From Thermoplasmatales archaeon (GTDB taxonomy: Archaea; Thermoplasmatota; Thermoplasmata; Thermoplasmatales; Thermoplasmataceae): DNA of 64,000 nucleotides. The notes beneath the pieces were generated by a model. It was not told where the DNA came from and searched no databases. It saw nothing but the letters and a program-made list of their open reading frames with translations. The stretch spans positions 62,001 to 126,000 of the forward strand of contig JAJSLM010000003.1 of NCBI GenBank assembly GCA_026127925.1. Reading direction: 5' to 3'. Positions 54,172 through 62,119 of this stretch are shown here, in pieces (position 1 is the first letter of the stretch; every line of letters starts with the position of its first letter). A program made the position numbers and the translations under genes.

Positions 54172-56394
54172 GTGCATTATTTAATAAGTAGAAAAAAATC
54201 AATTTATTTGAAGGTAGTTGTCATTCTTCTTTTATTTGTATTTCTTTTAGTTTCTGAAGTGCCTTCATTTGAGCATTCTAATCCCAGTGGCGTTTTCGGG
54301 GATACATATGCGAATAATTTTAATTTGTTCGGTCAGCGCTGTAACGTCTGTGATGTAGGTCATCCCAAAAATGTAATGTCATCTTTCGAGGGCCAAGTAA
54401 GAAATGTTTCGGCTAGCCCATCAACAGGGCTGGAGGTAAATCCATTCTCTCTGTATTCCGGAGAACCTGCACCTATGGGTATTGCTGATTATGGTATAGG
54501 TGCTAACGATGGCCCGTATGAATACAACACGACATCGTTCCTGGGAATTGTAGGCATTAATTCTCTAAGTACATATAATTCATCGCTAAACTATAACAAC
54601 TATACCGGTGGACCTTATGGAATGACCTTTCAGCTCAATGTCAACCTACAATTTTTCAACGGTGGCTCGCAATATGTATATTGGGTACAGGATGTGGCAG
54701 ATTTGAATACAAGTTCCAATAATATTAACTTCATAGATAATGTTTGGAATTTATCCGCATCTAATGCTAACATGCACAATTCCACGGTGTCCGGAAATGG
54801 CACGGTATCCAATTCATCTGGAACGTACTTCTATTACGATTGCGCAGGTCTATCGATGGGCGGCAACGACGTGGCTCTGCACTATCCAACAAGAGTAGAG
54901 TTCAAAATGGATTCGCTGATCACAACCAGCAATCAACCAGAAGTTGCATTTATGTACAACGATGGATACGGTTGGATCACCTACGATAACGTGGTGTTTA
55001 AGTTTGTTGGAGATTTGACTGCAGATCATGGTTTCGTAGTCAACGGCAATAACTACGAACCCAATGGTTTTGCTTTTTACGATGCTGAGTTGATACTCGG
55101 GGGACCCGGTGGAGGCTCAAAGACTACCGATTGTTCATCTAACTTGCAGTTGCAGTTAGAATACTGGAACGGACACAACTTCCAACAGGTTGTTAACGCA
55201 TTCAACTTTGGAAGCGACACTGCTGAAGGTATTCATAATGTTGTTTCTTCTGGAATGTACTATAATGTCAATGGGACGCTTTTTGCCAATGTTACTGATG
55301 GCAATGGTAGTTTGGAACAGATATATAATAGATCCGAAATAGGAATAATTAACGTCTCAACGGACATGCAATCAGGTACCTTAATAATCAATGAAACATC
55401 CTATCCTTTTATAAATGGTGACATCAACATTACGCTATTTCCCGGAAATTATGTATGGGAGTTGTACAGTCCAGAAGGCATTATTGTAACTCAAGGCAAC
55501 TTCAGTCTATTACCAGGTCAGTATCTTGCACTTATGACCTCCTCTACTTACGCTACTGTTTTCACTGAAATTGGCCTTCAAGCAGGAACTATATGGTACG
55601 TGAATATTACAGGAAATAATTTGACTTATGATTCCGGCCCGATATCCGGCACTTCCCATTCTTTTCAACTAACGAACGGATCTTATACATATACTGTTGC
55701 TACATCTGATCACACATACAAGCCGTCTGCGTATTCAGGTTCTTTCCCGGTGGATGGTACTGCAGTCACAGTGTCCATTACCTTTAGTGAAGTGACATAT
55801 TTCATCATATTCACAGAATCCAATCTTCCGAGTGGATCGACATGGTATGTGAACATAACAGGTCATGATTCAGGTCCAATTACAGCATCCACTTACACTC
55901 TTTCCTTGCCTAACGGAACATACTCATACACCGTATCGACATCGGATCACACATACGGGCCGTCTTCATCTTCGGGTTCTGTCGCAGTTGCCGGTTCCAC
56001 AGCATCTAAATCAGTAAGTTTCGCGGAGTTATATACTGTTACATTCACAGAATCAGGTCTCTCCTCTGGAACATCGTGGTCTGTGACCTTGAACGGAACA
56101 ACGGAATCCTCTACCACGAATACGATCACCTTCTCCTTACCCAATGGAACATACTCATACACCATCGCTAATATATCCGGATACAACATATCAAAACCCT
56201 CAGGTTCCGTAACGGTCAATGGAAAGAATGTGACTCAATCCATAAACTTCTCCCAGGCACCTTCAACCACGCCCCCACCAAAGAAGCCCTCAACTCCTAC
56301 ATCCTCAAACACCGATCTCTACATAATCATAGGCGCAGTAGTAGCAGTTGCTGTTGTTGGTGCAGTCGTTGCGATAATGAGGAAGAAGAAATGA
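54172..56394 (+). CDS. Thermopsin-family acid protease (peptidase A5), anchored
   Basis: 740 residues from GTG 54172. The signal segment is KVVVILLLFVFLLVS (about 13-27). The A5 catalytic domain spans about 90-410: PAPMGIADYGIGANDGPYEY, TTSFLGIVGINSLSTYN, QLNVNLQFFNGGSQYVYWVQD, FIDNVWNLSASNANM, FKFVGDLTADHGFVV and FYDAELILGGPGGG are family blocks. Three tandem beta repeats of about 75 residues follow (FTEIGLQAGTIWYVNITG; FTESNLPSGSTWYVNITG; FTESGLSSGTSWSVTLNG), then a Pro/Ser/Thr linker and an anchor NTDLYIIIGAVVAVAVVGAV with basic tail. It digests proteins outside the cell at acid pH, supplying peptides for import. Confidence 0.9.
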   Translation: MHYLISRKKSIYLKVVVILLLFVFLLVSEVPSFEHSNPSGVFGDTYANNFNLFGQRCNVCDVGHPKNVMSSFEGQVRNVSASPSTGLEVNPFSLYSGEPAPMGIADYGIGANDGPYEYNTTSFLGIVGINSLSTYNSSLNYNNYTGGPYGMTFQLNVNLQFFNGGSQYVYWVQDVADLNTSSNNINFIDNVWNLSASNANMHNSTVSGNGTVSNSSGTYFYYDCAGLSMGGNDVALHYPTRVEFKMDSLITTSNQPEVAFMYNDGYGWITYDNVVFKFVGDLTADHGFVVNGNNYEPNGFAFYDAELILGGPGGGSKTTDCSSNLQLQLEYWNGHNFQQVVNAFNFGSDTAEGIHNVVSSGMYYNVNGTLFANVTDGNGSLEQIYNRSEIGIINVSTDMQSGTLIINETSYPFINGDINITLFPGNYVWELYSPEGIIVTQGNFSLLPGQYLALMTSSTYATVFTEIGLQAGTIWYVNITGNNLTYDSGPISGTSHSFQLTNGSYTYTVATSDHTYKPSAYSGSFPVDGTAVTVSITFSEVTYFIIFTESNLPSGSTWYVNITGHDSGPITASTYTLSLPNGTYSYTVSTSDHTYGPSSSSGSVAVAGSTASKSVSFAELYTVTFTESGLSSGTSWSVTLNGTTESSTTNTITFSLPNGTYSYTIANISGYNISKPSGSVTVNGKNVTQSINFSQAPSTTPPPKKPSTPTSSNTDLYIIIGAVVAVAVVGAVVAIMRKKK

Positions 56395-56637
56395 TATTTT
56401 TCTCCAATATTTCCTTCTGTTCAATTTTGTTAATCTTATAATGTCTGTGATCTTACTTTTTGTTAGTGAAGCATGTGTATAAGGACTTTTGTTCCCAAAC
56501 ATGATTTTGTATACTATTACGTAATTCTTCAATCAGAAAACATTGTGCAATATAATGCATTATAAATCGCATTATTGAGTATTATGATGTGTAATAATTG
56601 ATGTTCCACAGCATTTACTTCAACACCGACAAGCATT

Positions 56638-57213
56638 TCATTGGCGTATCAATTCGATATTTCTGTTCTTTCCAAACATTCTCTTAGAATAATCCTTCAA
56701 CTTTGATTCATCTATTCTATTTCTGAGCTCAGTCATGGTCTCAGGATCTAGTTTAATCCCATAGTATGTGAAATCAAGAAGCGTCTTCTCTGGATCTGAT
56801 ACGGGAACAAATATTCCATCATAGTTCATGTAATCAAATCCAAAAAATCTCTCTGGGCCGATTCTATGTACTATGACCTTGATTCCCATGAGTTCTCTCG
56901 TTCCTGGATTCGCCTTAGTTCTCGTTATTATCACAGGAACTGATTGTTGTGTCCATATTTTTCTGATCGTAAGGGCATATTCGAGACCGTAATAGAACGG
57001 TCTAAATTTGAATCCAACTACGGCCTCATTTTCTTGTAGAGTATAGATCCCTTTGCCAATCTTTATTACCTTCCCGGAGTGTACCATATTGTGAAGCATT
57101 AATCTGATATAGCTTTCACTTGCGCCGAGACGGGACAGAAACCTTCTTGCATCACTCATAGAAAAAAGATTATGTTTAGAAAAGAAATCTATAAATGATT
57201 TTTCATATTTCAT
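56638..57213 (-). CDS. AbiEi-like antitoxin / transcriptional regulator
   Basis: 191 residues. The N-terminal helix-turn-helix (LFSMSDARRFLSRLGASESYIRLML, GKVIKIGKGIYTL) is followed by the AbiEi C-terminal domain (VPVIITRTKANPGTRELMGIKV; VSDPEKTLLDFTYYGI). In type IV systems this protein represses the operon and counteracts the nucleotidyltransferase toxin. It is the second gene of the pair: its ATG 57213 lies inside the end of the toxin gene (overlap 57203-57213). Usual AbiE operons have the antitoxin first. Confidence 0.8.
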   Translation of the reverse strand: MKYEKSFIDFFSKHNLFSMSDARRFLSRLGASESYIRLMLHNMVHSGKVIKIGKGIYTLQENEAVVGFKFRPFYYGLEYALTIRKIWTQQSVPVIITRTKANPGTRELMGIKVIVHRIGPERFFGFDYMNYDGIFVPVSDPEKTLLDFTYYGIKLDPETMTELRNRIDESKLKDYSKRMFGKNRNIELIRQ

Positions 57214-57844
57214 CAAGCCACCTCTTAATGTATGTAACCATACTGATAAAACTCAGATTGCTTGTCCCTGAATAGAGTAAAGAGGATAATATCTGTTCAT
57301 CGACTGGTGTTGGGATCTCATTCAGGAACCTGTAAAGCTTGGTTCTAATAAAATAATCGCGCTTATCTAACCAATTCGTTAGAACAAAAAGATCGTATAT
57401 GTCCCTGATGAATCTTCGACCAAGATATGCCTCTACTTTCCTCACCATCAACTCTGTTGCGCTCAGAACGCTTATTGTCTTTGTAGATCCGTCAATTCTT
57501 GAGTATGCTCTTATCTCATTTTCAGCGTACCCTTCCTTTGTTTCCAGCAGGAGCTCAGCCTGATTGTTTGATATCCTAACTGTGGTTGGAAATTCTGGAT
57601 CTTGCCATATAAGTCTAAGACCGTACTTGTTAAGCGAGGAAACGAAACTGTCGAAAGATCTCTTATCCAAGTACATATCTATATCCTCTGAGAATCTGGT
57701 TCCTCCAAAACATCTCCATATCGCCGTCCCTCCGTATAACAAAGCATCTGATTGATACTTATCATAGATAATATCAATCACGTAGTCTTGGAGTTCTGAT
57801 AGCTTAAGTCTATTTCCACGTAGGAATGCCCCTATTGGTTCCAT
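57203..57844 (-). CDS. AbiEii-like nucleotidyltransferase toxin
   Basis: 213 residues. The core DALLYGGTAIWRCFGGTRFSEDIDMYLD near residue 33-60 has the GG(T/S)...R.S.D.D nucleotidyltransferase signature of AbiEii/MenT-type toxins, which add nucleotides to tRNA or other targets. TELMVRKVEAYLGRRFIRDIYDLFVL near 130 is the second family block with the conserved K and R.x.RD.YD. The gene starts with ATG 57844 and overlaps the AbiEi-like gene. The pair lies between a complete thermopsin and a copy of its 3' end, suggesting horizontal insertion. Confidence 0.83.
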   Translation of the reverse strand: MEPIGAFLRGNRLKLSELQDYVIDIIYDKYQSDALLYGGTAIWRCFGGTRFSEDIDMYLDKRSFDSFVSSLNKYGLRLIWQDPEFPTTVRISNNQAELLLETKEGYAENEIRAYSRIDGSTKTISVLSATELMVRKVEAYLGRRFIRDIYDLFVLTNWLDKRDYFIRTKLYRFLNEIPTPVDEQILSSLLYSGTSNLSFISMVTYIKRWLDEI

Positions 57845-58088
57845 CTTAGTAAGTAATTGTTATATTATATTATAACTTTCACTTACCGGTTATTGCAATC
57901 GATTTACGTACAGGATCAATCATAAGAGTGTGTCTCCTTGAATAAAAAGAAGTAACTCGATCGAACTTATCGACGCAAAATGATCAGAAACTTAAGTTGC
58001 ATGGCCTATATTTATGAATAACATCAACATGTAAATGAGGATTATGAATTAAGATAAATTCGCAAATAACGGCAGAAACAAACTCTAA

Positions 58089-58217
58089 TTGAAAGAGCAA
58101 AATCCATCTTCAAGTCCCACATCTCCGAACACTGATCTCTACATAATCATAGGTGCTGTAGCTGCGGTTGCTGTTGTTGGTGCGGCCGTAACGATAATGA
58201 TGAGGAAGAGAAAATGA
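58089..58217 (+). pseudogene. Thermopsin C-terminal fragment (linker, anchor and 3' flank)
   Basis: About 40 codons read PSSSPTSPNTDLYIIIGAVA, then AVAVVGAAVTIMMRKRK and a stop. The complete thermopsin at 54172-56394 ends with TSSNTDLYIIIGAVVAVAVV and a KKK tail. The DNA similarity continues past the stop codon (TGATATTTTTCTCCAAT in both copies, 56392 and 58215). A stop lies directly before the fragment, so it is the 3' remnant of a second thermopsin-like gene whose body is gone. Confidence 0.8.
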
Positions 58218-58522
58218 TATTTTTCTCCAATCTTTTCTTTATGGATCAATTTTATCAATTATGTTAAGTTCAAGATCCAATTCCTTGCTATTGAAAGCAC
58301 ATGGATAGGTATTCTTTGTCTTACGCATGATTCTTGGCACTACGCGGGATAGAGAAGTTTGCTGATCCGAGCACGAAGATGATACTTTCAGACAGGCTCA
58401 AACAGAACCCATATACGGATGAGATGTTGAGTATTGCATACAGTTCAAGAGGGAAATGACCGAGAAACGCTGATCCGATAGGGCCCTAACCATATTTCAG
58501 CGCTATAGGAAATGGATAAAAG

Positions 58523-58530
58523 TTAAAATA
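58523..58530 (+). promoter_or_regulatory. TATA box of the ABC exporter
   Basis: TTAAAATA is centred about 25 bases before GTG 58551, consistent with a leaderless mRNA and supporting GTG as the start. Confidence 0.5.
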
Positions 58531-58550
58531 TTGATAAGGGATTATTTAAT

Positions 58551-59279
58551 GTGGATCTTAGAATTTCAAACCTTTCAAAGTCCTTTGGTAAAATTAAGGC
58601 ACTAAATTCAATTTCTATGGAAATATCTGGGAATGGCGTCATAGGTTATCTTGGTCCAAACGGTGCTGGTAAGACAACTACCATAAAGGTAATGGCAGGT
58701 CTCATCAGACCCGATTCTGGAGATGTATTCATTAATGGTTTTTCCATAACGAGTGATAAACGCACTGCACTATCTAAGATCTCAAGTGTAGTTGAAACGC
58801 CATCTCCATATCCTTATCTGACAGTGAAAGAGTATCTTCTTCTTATTGGTTCACTGAGGGGCATGGAGCGAAACCTAGTCAAAAATAAGATTGATGAATT
58901 GCAGAAAACATTCAGATTGGAGGATCTGAATCAAAGTTGCGGTCATCTCTCCAAGGGTAACAAACAGAGGGTCATATTGATGGCTGCACTTCTTCCAGAA
59001 ACAGAAATCATAATTCTTGATGAGCCCACATCGGGGCTTGATCCGATAGAATCTAAAATATTCCGCGATTACATGAAGATTTTGAAAAGAGAAAAATTGT
59101 TATTCATAAGTTCGCACCTCATGTTTGAAGTTTCTGACTTGTGTGATGAAGTTATCTTCATAAATAAAGGAAAGATAATATCGAGGATGTCTGTTGCTGA
59201 AGTCAATAAAATGTTCGAAGGCAAAGGAGCCCTGGGAATGGAGGAGGCGTACATTAAGATGATAGGCGGAGACAAATGA
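58551..59279 (+). CDS. ABC transporter ATPase, ABC-2 exporter type
   Basis: 242 residues. Walker A is GYLGPNGAGKTTTIK near residue 31; signature LSKGNKQR near 133; Walker B IIILDEPTSGLDP near 150; H-loop SSHLMFEVSDL near 186. The pattern is that of ATPases paired with ABC-2 membrane proteins exporting lipids, glycans, drugs or peptides. It starts with GTG 58551 and overlaps the permease gene by four bases (ATGA). The substrate is unknown. Confidence 0.92.
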   Translation: MDLRISNLSKSFGKIKALNSISMEISGNGVIGYLGPNGAGKTTTIKVMAGLIRPDSGDVFINGFSITSDKRTALSKISSVVETPSPYPYLTVKEYLLLIGSLRGMERNLVKNKIDELQKTFRLEDLNQSCGHLSKGNKQRVILMAALLPETEIIILDEPTSGLDPIESKIFRDYMKILKREKLLFISSHLMFEVSDLCDEVIFINKGKIISRMSVAEVNKMFEGKGALGMEEAYIKMIGGDK

Positions 59280-60079
59280 AGCCAAGTTTCATGAAAGTGA
59301 CGAACGCATTCTACCTTACTTTTCTTCGTTACTACGTTCGGAGCTGGAGATTCTACGGAATGCTCATTGTTTCGGCGTTGCTTTCCGTTATGATGGCTAC
59401 AGTCTACTTCTCCGGTGCCATCAAATTTCCACACTTGGCAGCCTCATTCATAAGCGATGTTCTTGGGAACGTAACCCTGGTTATAGTGGTGGTTGCGGTA
59501 TTTTTTGGAGGGGATGCATTTGCTCAAGATTTCTATTCTGGCACAGGGCTCATGATCTTGACCCAGCCTATCTCAAGGATATCAGTTTATGTAGGAAGGC
59601 TCTTCGGCGCTCTCACATCTGGAGTTTTGGTGATTGGCGTTTACTATGCGGTAGATGCTGCAGCAAGCTTATATCACTACTCCTCAATCCCAGCAGGAAT
59701 AGTAAGTTCCTACGGACTCGCAATCCTTTTCTTACTAGCCAGTTTGTCTTTTGCCTTCTTTTTCAGTACCTTGTTCAGGAGCATTCCTGTTTCTATCATA
59801 TCATCATTTATGCTACTCTTCGTGGGTTTTCTAGCGATAGAACAGGTCGTACTTCAGTTAGGAAGGGAACCGTGGTACATTCTTACCTATGGTGGTGATG
59901 CGATCGATGCGGTCCCTCTTCCCACCTATCCACCCCACATTTCATCCTATGTTATCAACGGAGTTCAAGTAACATCTTATTTCCCGACGGTGGCAGAGTC
60001 GGTCATAATAATGCTCTCGTACTTTGCTATTACCACAATGATCTCCATTATAGTATATAATGCAAGACAGCTTAGATAG
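59276..60079 (+). CDS. ABC-2 type membrane permease
   Basis: 267 residues with six predicted membrane segments (about 27-45, 68-86, 111-130, 141-165, 170-190, 240-260). GGDAFAQDFYSGTGLMILTQPISRISVYVGR near residue 78 is the conserved coupling region of ABC-2 permeases. An extracellular loop of about 50 residues precedes the last helix. It forms the exporter with the preceding ATPase. A degraded hydrolase begins about 30 bases after its stop. Confidence 0.88.
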   Translation: MKPSFMKVTNAFYLTFLRYYVRSWRFYGMLIVSALLSVMMATVYFSGAIKFPHLAASFISDVLGNVTLVIVVVAVFFGGDAFAQDFYSGTGLMILTQPISRISVYVGRLFGALTSGVLVIGVYYAVDAAASLYHYSSIPAGIVSSYGLAILFLLASLSFAFFFSTLFRSIPVSIISSFMLLFVGFLAIEQVVLQLGREPWYILTYGGDAIDAVPLPTYPPHISSYVINGVQVTSYFPTVAESVIIMLSYFAITTMISIIVYNARQLR

Positions 60080-60106
60080 GGGCACCGATAAAAGCGAGGA
60101 GAACGG

Positions 60107-60765
60107 CATTCGAAGTCTCTTTGGGCAAGGAAAAATGCCAATACTCTTGATATCAGTCCTGACAGAATTACCGTGGCAGGTGACAGTTTCAGCGGAGACT
60201 TTCGGCTGTTGTCTGCATGATGATCAAGGACCGCGGCATTGAAGAACCCAAGTTTCAGGTTCTATTCTATCCTCCTCTCGACCTGGACTTCTTCTCCGAA
60301 TCAATAAGTGAATTCTCTGATGGGTTTTTCCTCACTGGAGATCAGACTGACTTGTTCGCAGAGATGTACATGAGAAATAAGGATAATGCTCTAAACTCCT
60401 ATTTATCTCCGATACTGCACAGCGATCTCTCACGATTGCCTGAAGCAGTAATCATAACAGTAGAGCATGATCCCCTTAGGGACGATGGGGAAACCTATGT
60501 TGCGAAGCTTGGATCGGCAGGCGTTCAGGTGACCGGCATAAGGGCAATGAGAATGATTCATGGGTTGCTGAACTTTACACTGGTTCTTCCTGTTGCTACA
60601 GGCGTTGCCGACATGGTTTGTCCCTTGTCGGAAAGAAACTGGGTTCCGGCCCTCATGAGTGATCCGAGCCCTCTAAGTGGCTTGAAAAGAGAGTTTGTAA
60701 CCAATCTTATGACGGGGATTTATAATAGTGAATTTAAAAAGCTTAAGGGGACACAAAAATTCTAG
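60107..60765 (+). pseudogene. Truncated, frameshifted alpha/beta hydrolase (HSL/esterase type)
   Basis: Plus-strand translation gives HSKSLWARKNANTLDISPDR, then TVAGDSFSGDFRLLSA, where the family has the nucleophile motif GDSAGG, then a one-base shift near 60215-60217 into MMIKDRGIEEPKFQVLFYPP. Downstream blocks are LPEAVIITVEHDPLRDDGE (catalytic Asp) and RMIHGLLN (catalytic His region, usually HGF). About 130 N-terminal residues including the oxyanion HGGG are missing. The gene is broken directly behind the ABC-2 permease, possibly by the rearrangement that placed it there. Confidence 0.75.
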
Positions 60766-60936
60766 GGATATTTCAGAAATCATAAACATTAGCACGATTA
60801 AGAGTCTTATGTAAATCCTACAAGATGCCTCTGACATCACTTTTTTTATGTGAGCTAAGGGAAGAAAAGTTTTTAACCAAAGATACAGGTTCCTGCATGA
60901 CCGAACAGACTTATTTGATAAAAAAACAATTTCTAA

Positions 60937-61875
60937 TTATATTTTGTTTAGGTCGTTACGCCATTTTTGTAATAATTCTATTGATGTTTCTCGTACATCT
61001 TCAAGTTTCAGCACTAGGCGCTTAGCTTTTGACCAGCCAATAGTATAGTCTTCATCCTCAACAATTACATACATTTTAAATGGCGATCTTTTCTCGCTCT
61101 GATGATCTTGAAGATTTCTGTCTATATACGCAGAATAGGCATGAGTGAGTATCTCAATTTTCCTGCCCCTTGCATATAATGATATCTCCTTCAGGTTTTC
61201 TGCTTGTCTTTTTAAAATTTCTTCTGCTATATCCTGAACATGGCTATTCTCATCAACAAAAATAGCATCTGGGAAGTAATCGAGTATTTTTGATATCCAT
61301 TTCGGTCCGTGATTTGCCGGAGAAAACATAACATCCATAACAAAGCCATTTAGATATCCTGCCCTTGTAAGGTTATAAAATTTTTTAATGTTCGAACCAA
61401 GTTTGCTCTTGAATGCCTTTTCCATCAGAGTTTTAGCATCATCATATTTACCTTTATCTTCTAAATTTATTATTTTAAGAGCTATTGCTAAGGCGTTAAA
61501 TATCTCCTCTGGCCATTCAGCTCTCTTAAGAATTTTTATTTGCCTAATCTGAGTCTCTGATAATGCGGTGGAATGTATAACCGAAACGCTTGAATCAAAC
61601 GAAACGCCGTATCCCTCATTATTTTCTATGCCGGATGCTAGATTTCGTGTGAATTCCTTAAAATCCTTTTTATCGTACGTTTTATCAGTCTTATCAACAT
61701 TAATATTCATGTAAATATTATTATTAATTACTACATTGTTCGAGTTTTTAATCATGCCATTCTTGTTGATTTCTATGACGTTACCAGAATCAGGATCTAT
61801 AAAACTTATTTTGAGCCACTTAAATGCTTTAGATACATATTTCTTCAATAAAGCTAAAAAGGCTATTGAAACCAT
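60937..61875 (-). CDS. Protein of unknown function, second gene of an orphan pair
   Basis: 312 residues, no family recognised. The first about 20 residues are hydrophobic and basic (MVSIAFLALLKKYVSKAFKWL), perhaps a membrane or amphipathic helix. It continues with DPDSGNVIEINKNGMI, an Asn-rich strand region (NNVVINNNIYMNIN), then a helical domain rich in Lys/Glu (ALSETQIRQIKILKRAEWPEEI; DVMFSPANHGPKWISKILDYF; VQDIAEEILKRQAENLKEI). No catalytic motif is evident. ATG 61875 is five bases after the stop of the 61880-62119 gene, so the two are cotranscribed. It is more AT-rich than the neighbours. Confidence 0.6.
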   Translation of the reverse strand: MVSIAFLALLKKYVSKAFKWLKISFIDPDSGNVIEINKNGMIKNSNNVVINNNIYMNINVDKTDKTYDKKDFKEFTRNLASGIENNEGYGVSFDSSVSVIHSTALSETQIRQIKILKRAEWPEEIFNALAIALKIINLEDKGKYDDAKTLMEKAFKSKLGSNIKKFYNLTRAGYLNGFVMDVMFSPANHGPKWISKILDYFPDAIFVDENSHVQDIAEEILKRQAENLKEISLYARGRKIEILTHAYSAYIDRNLQDHQSEKRSPFKMYVIVEDEDYTIGWSKAKRLVLKLEDVRETSIELLQKWRNDLNKI

Positions 61876-61879
61876 ATTC

Positions 61880-62119
61880 CTAATAGCTCTTGAAGTATTC
61901 TTCTGCTTCTATTAGATCAGTTATGACATCTAAGGATCCAGGTAACACAGCCTTGACATCTGCAATTCTGACATAACTGGATCGATCATGCGTTAAAACT
62001 CTTTTATCTTCTTTAAGCAAATAACCATTTTTATCAATAGAAAAGCCCATACCTTCAAGGATTTCTTCTTTTTCAACTCCTTGAAAGTTGATCAATAGTA
62101 TATTATTATTTTTAGTCAT
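61880..62119 (-). CDS. Small protein of unknown function, first gene of an orphan pair
   Basis: 79 residues from ATG 62119, no family recognised. Segments: NNNILLINFQGVEKEEILEG, FSIDKNGYLLKEDKR, and a C-terminal helix SLDVITDLIEAEEYFKSY. It is acidic overall, in contrast to the larger basic partner. The frame is open to 62173, but the extra 18 residues look like upstream sequence. Function is unknown; its position beside AbiE genes and CRISPR-like units is the only clue. Confidence 0.55.
   Translation of the reverse strand: MTKNNNILLINFQGVEKEEILEGMGFSIDKNGYLLKEDKRVLTHDRSSYVRIADVKAVLPGSLDVITDLIEAEEYFKSY

Larger units (their letters stand above)
57845..58550. other. Region of decayed sequence between AbiE and an ABC exporter
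   Basis: Contains the thermopsin tail fragment described separately. At about 58350-58455 a plus-strand frame reads FADPSTKMILSDRLKQNPYT and DEMLSIAYSSRGK then stops; it looks like a gene remnant but no family was recognised. The rest shows nothing. The right end is the promoter of the ABC exporter. Confidence 0.5.

Noticed and set aside
60825-61025. 66-codon plus-strand frame with a hydrophobic tail
   Set aside because: Overlaps the end of the better supported minus-strand gene at 60937 and shows no family resemblance.
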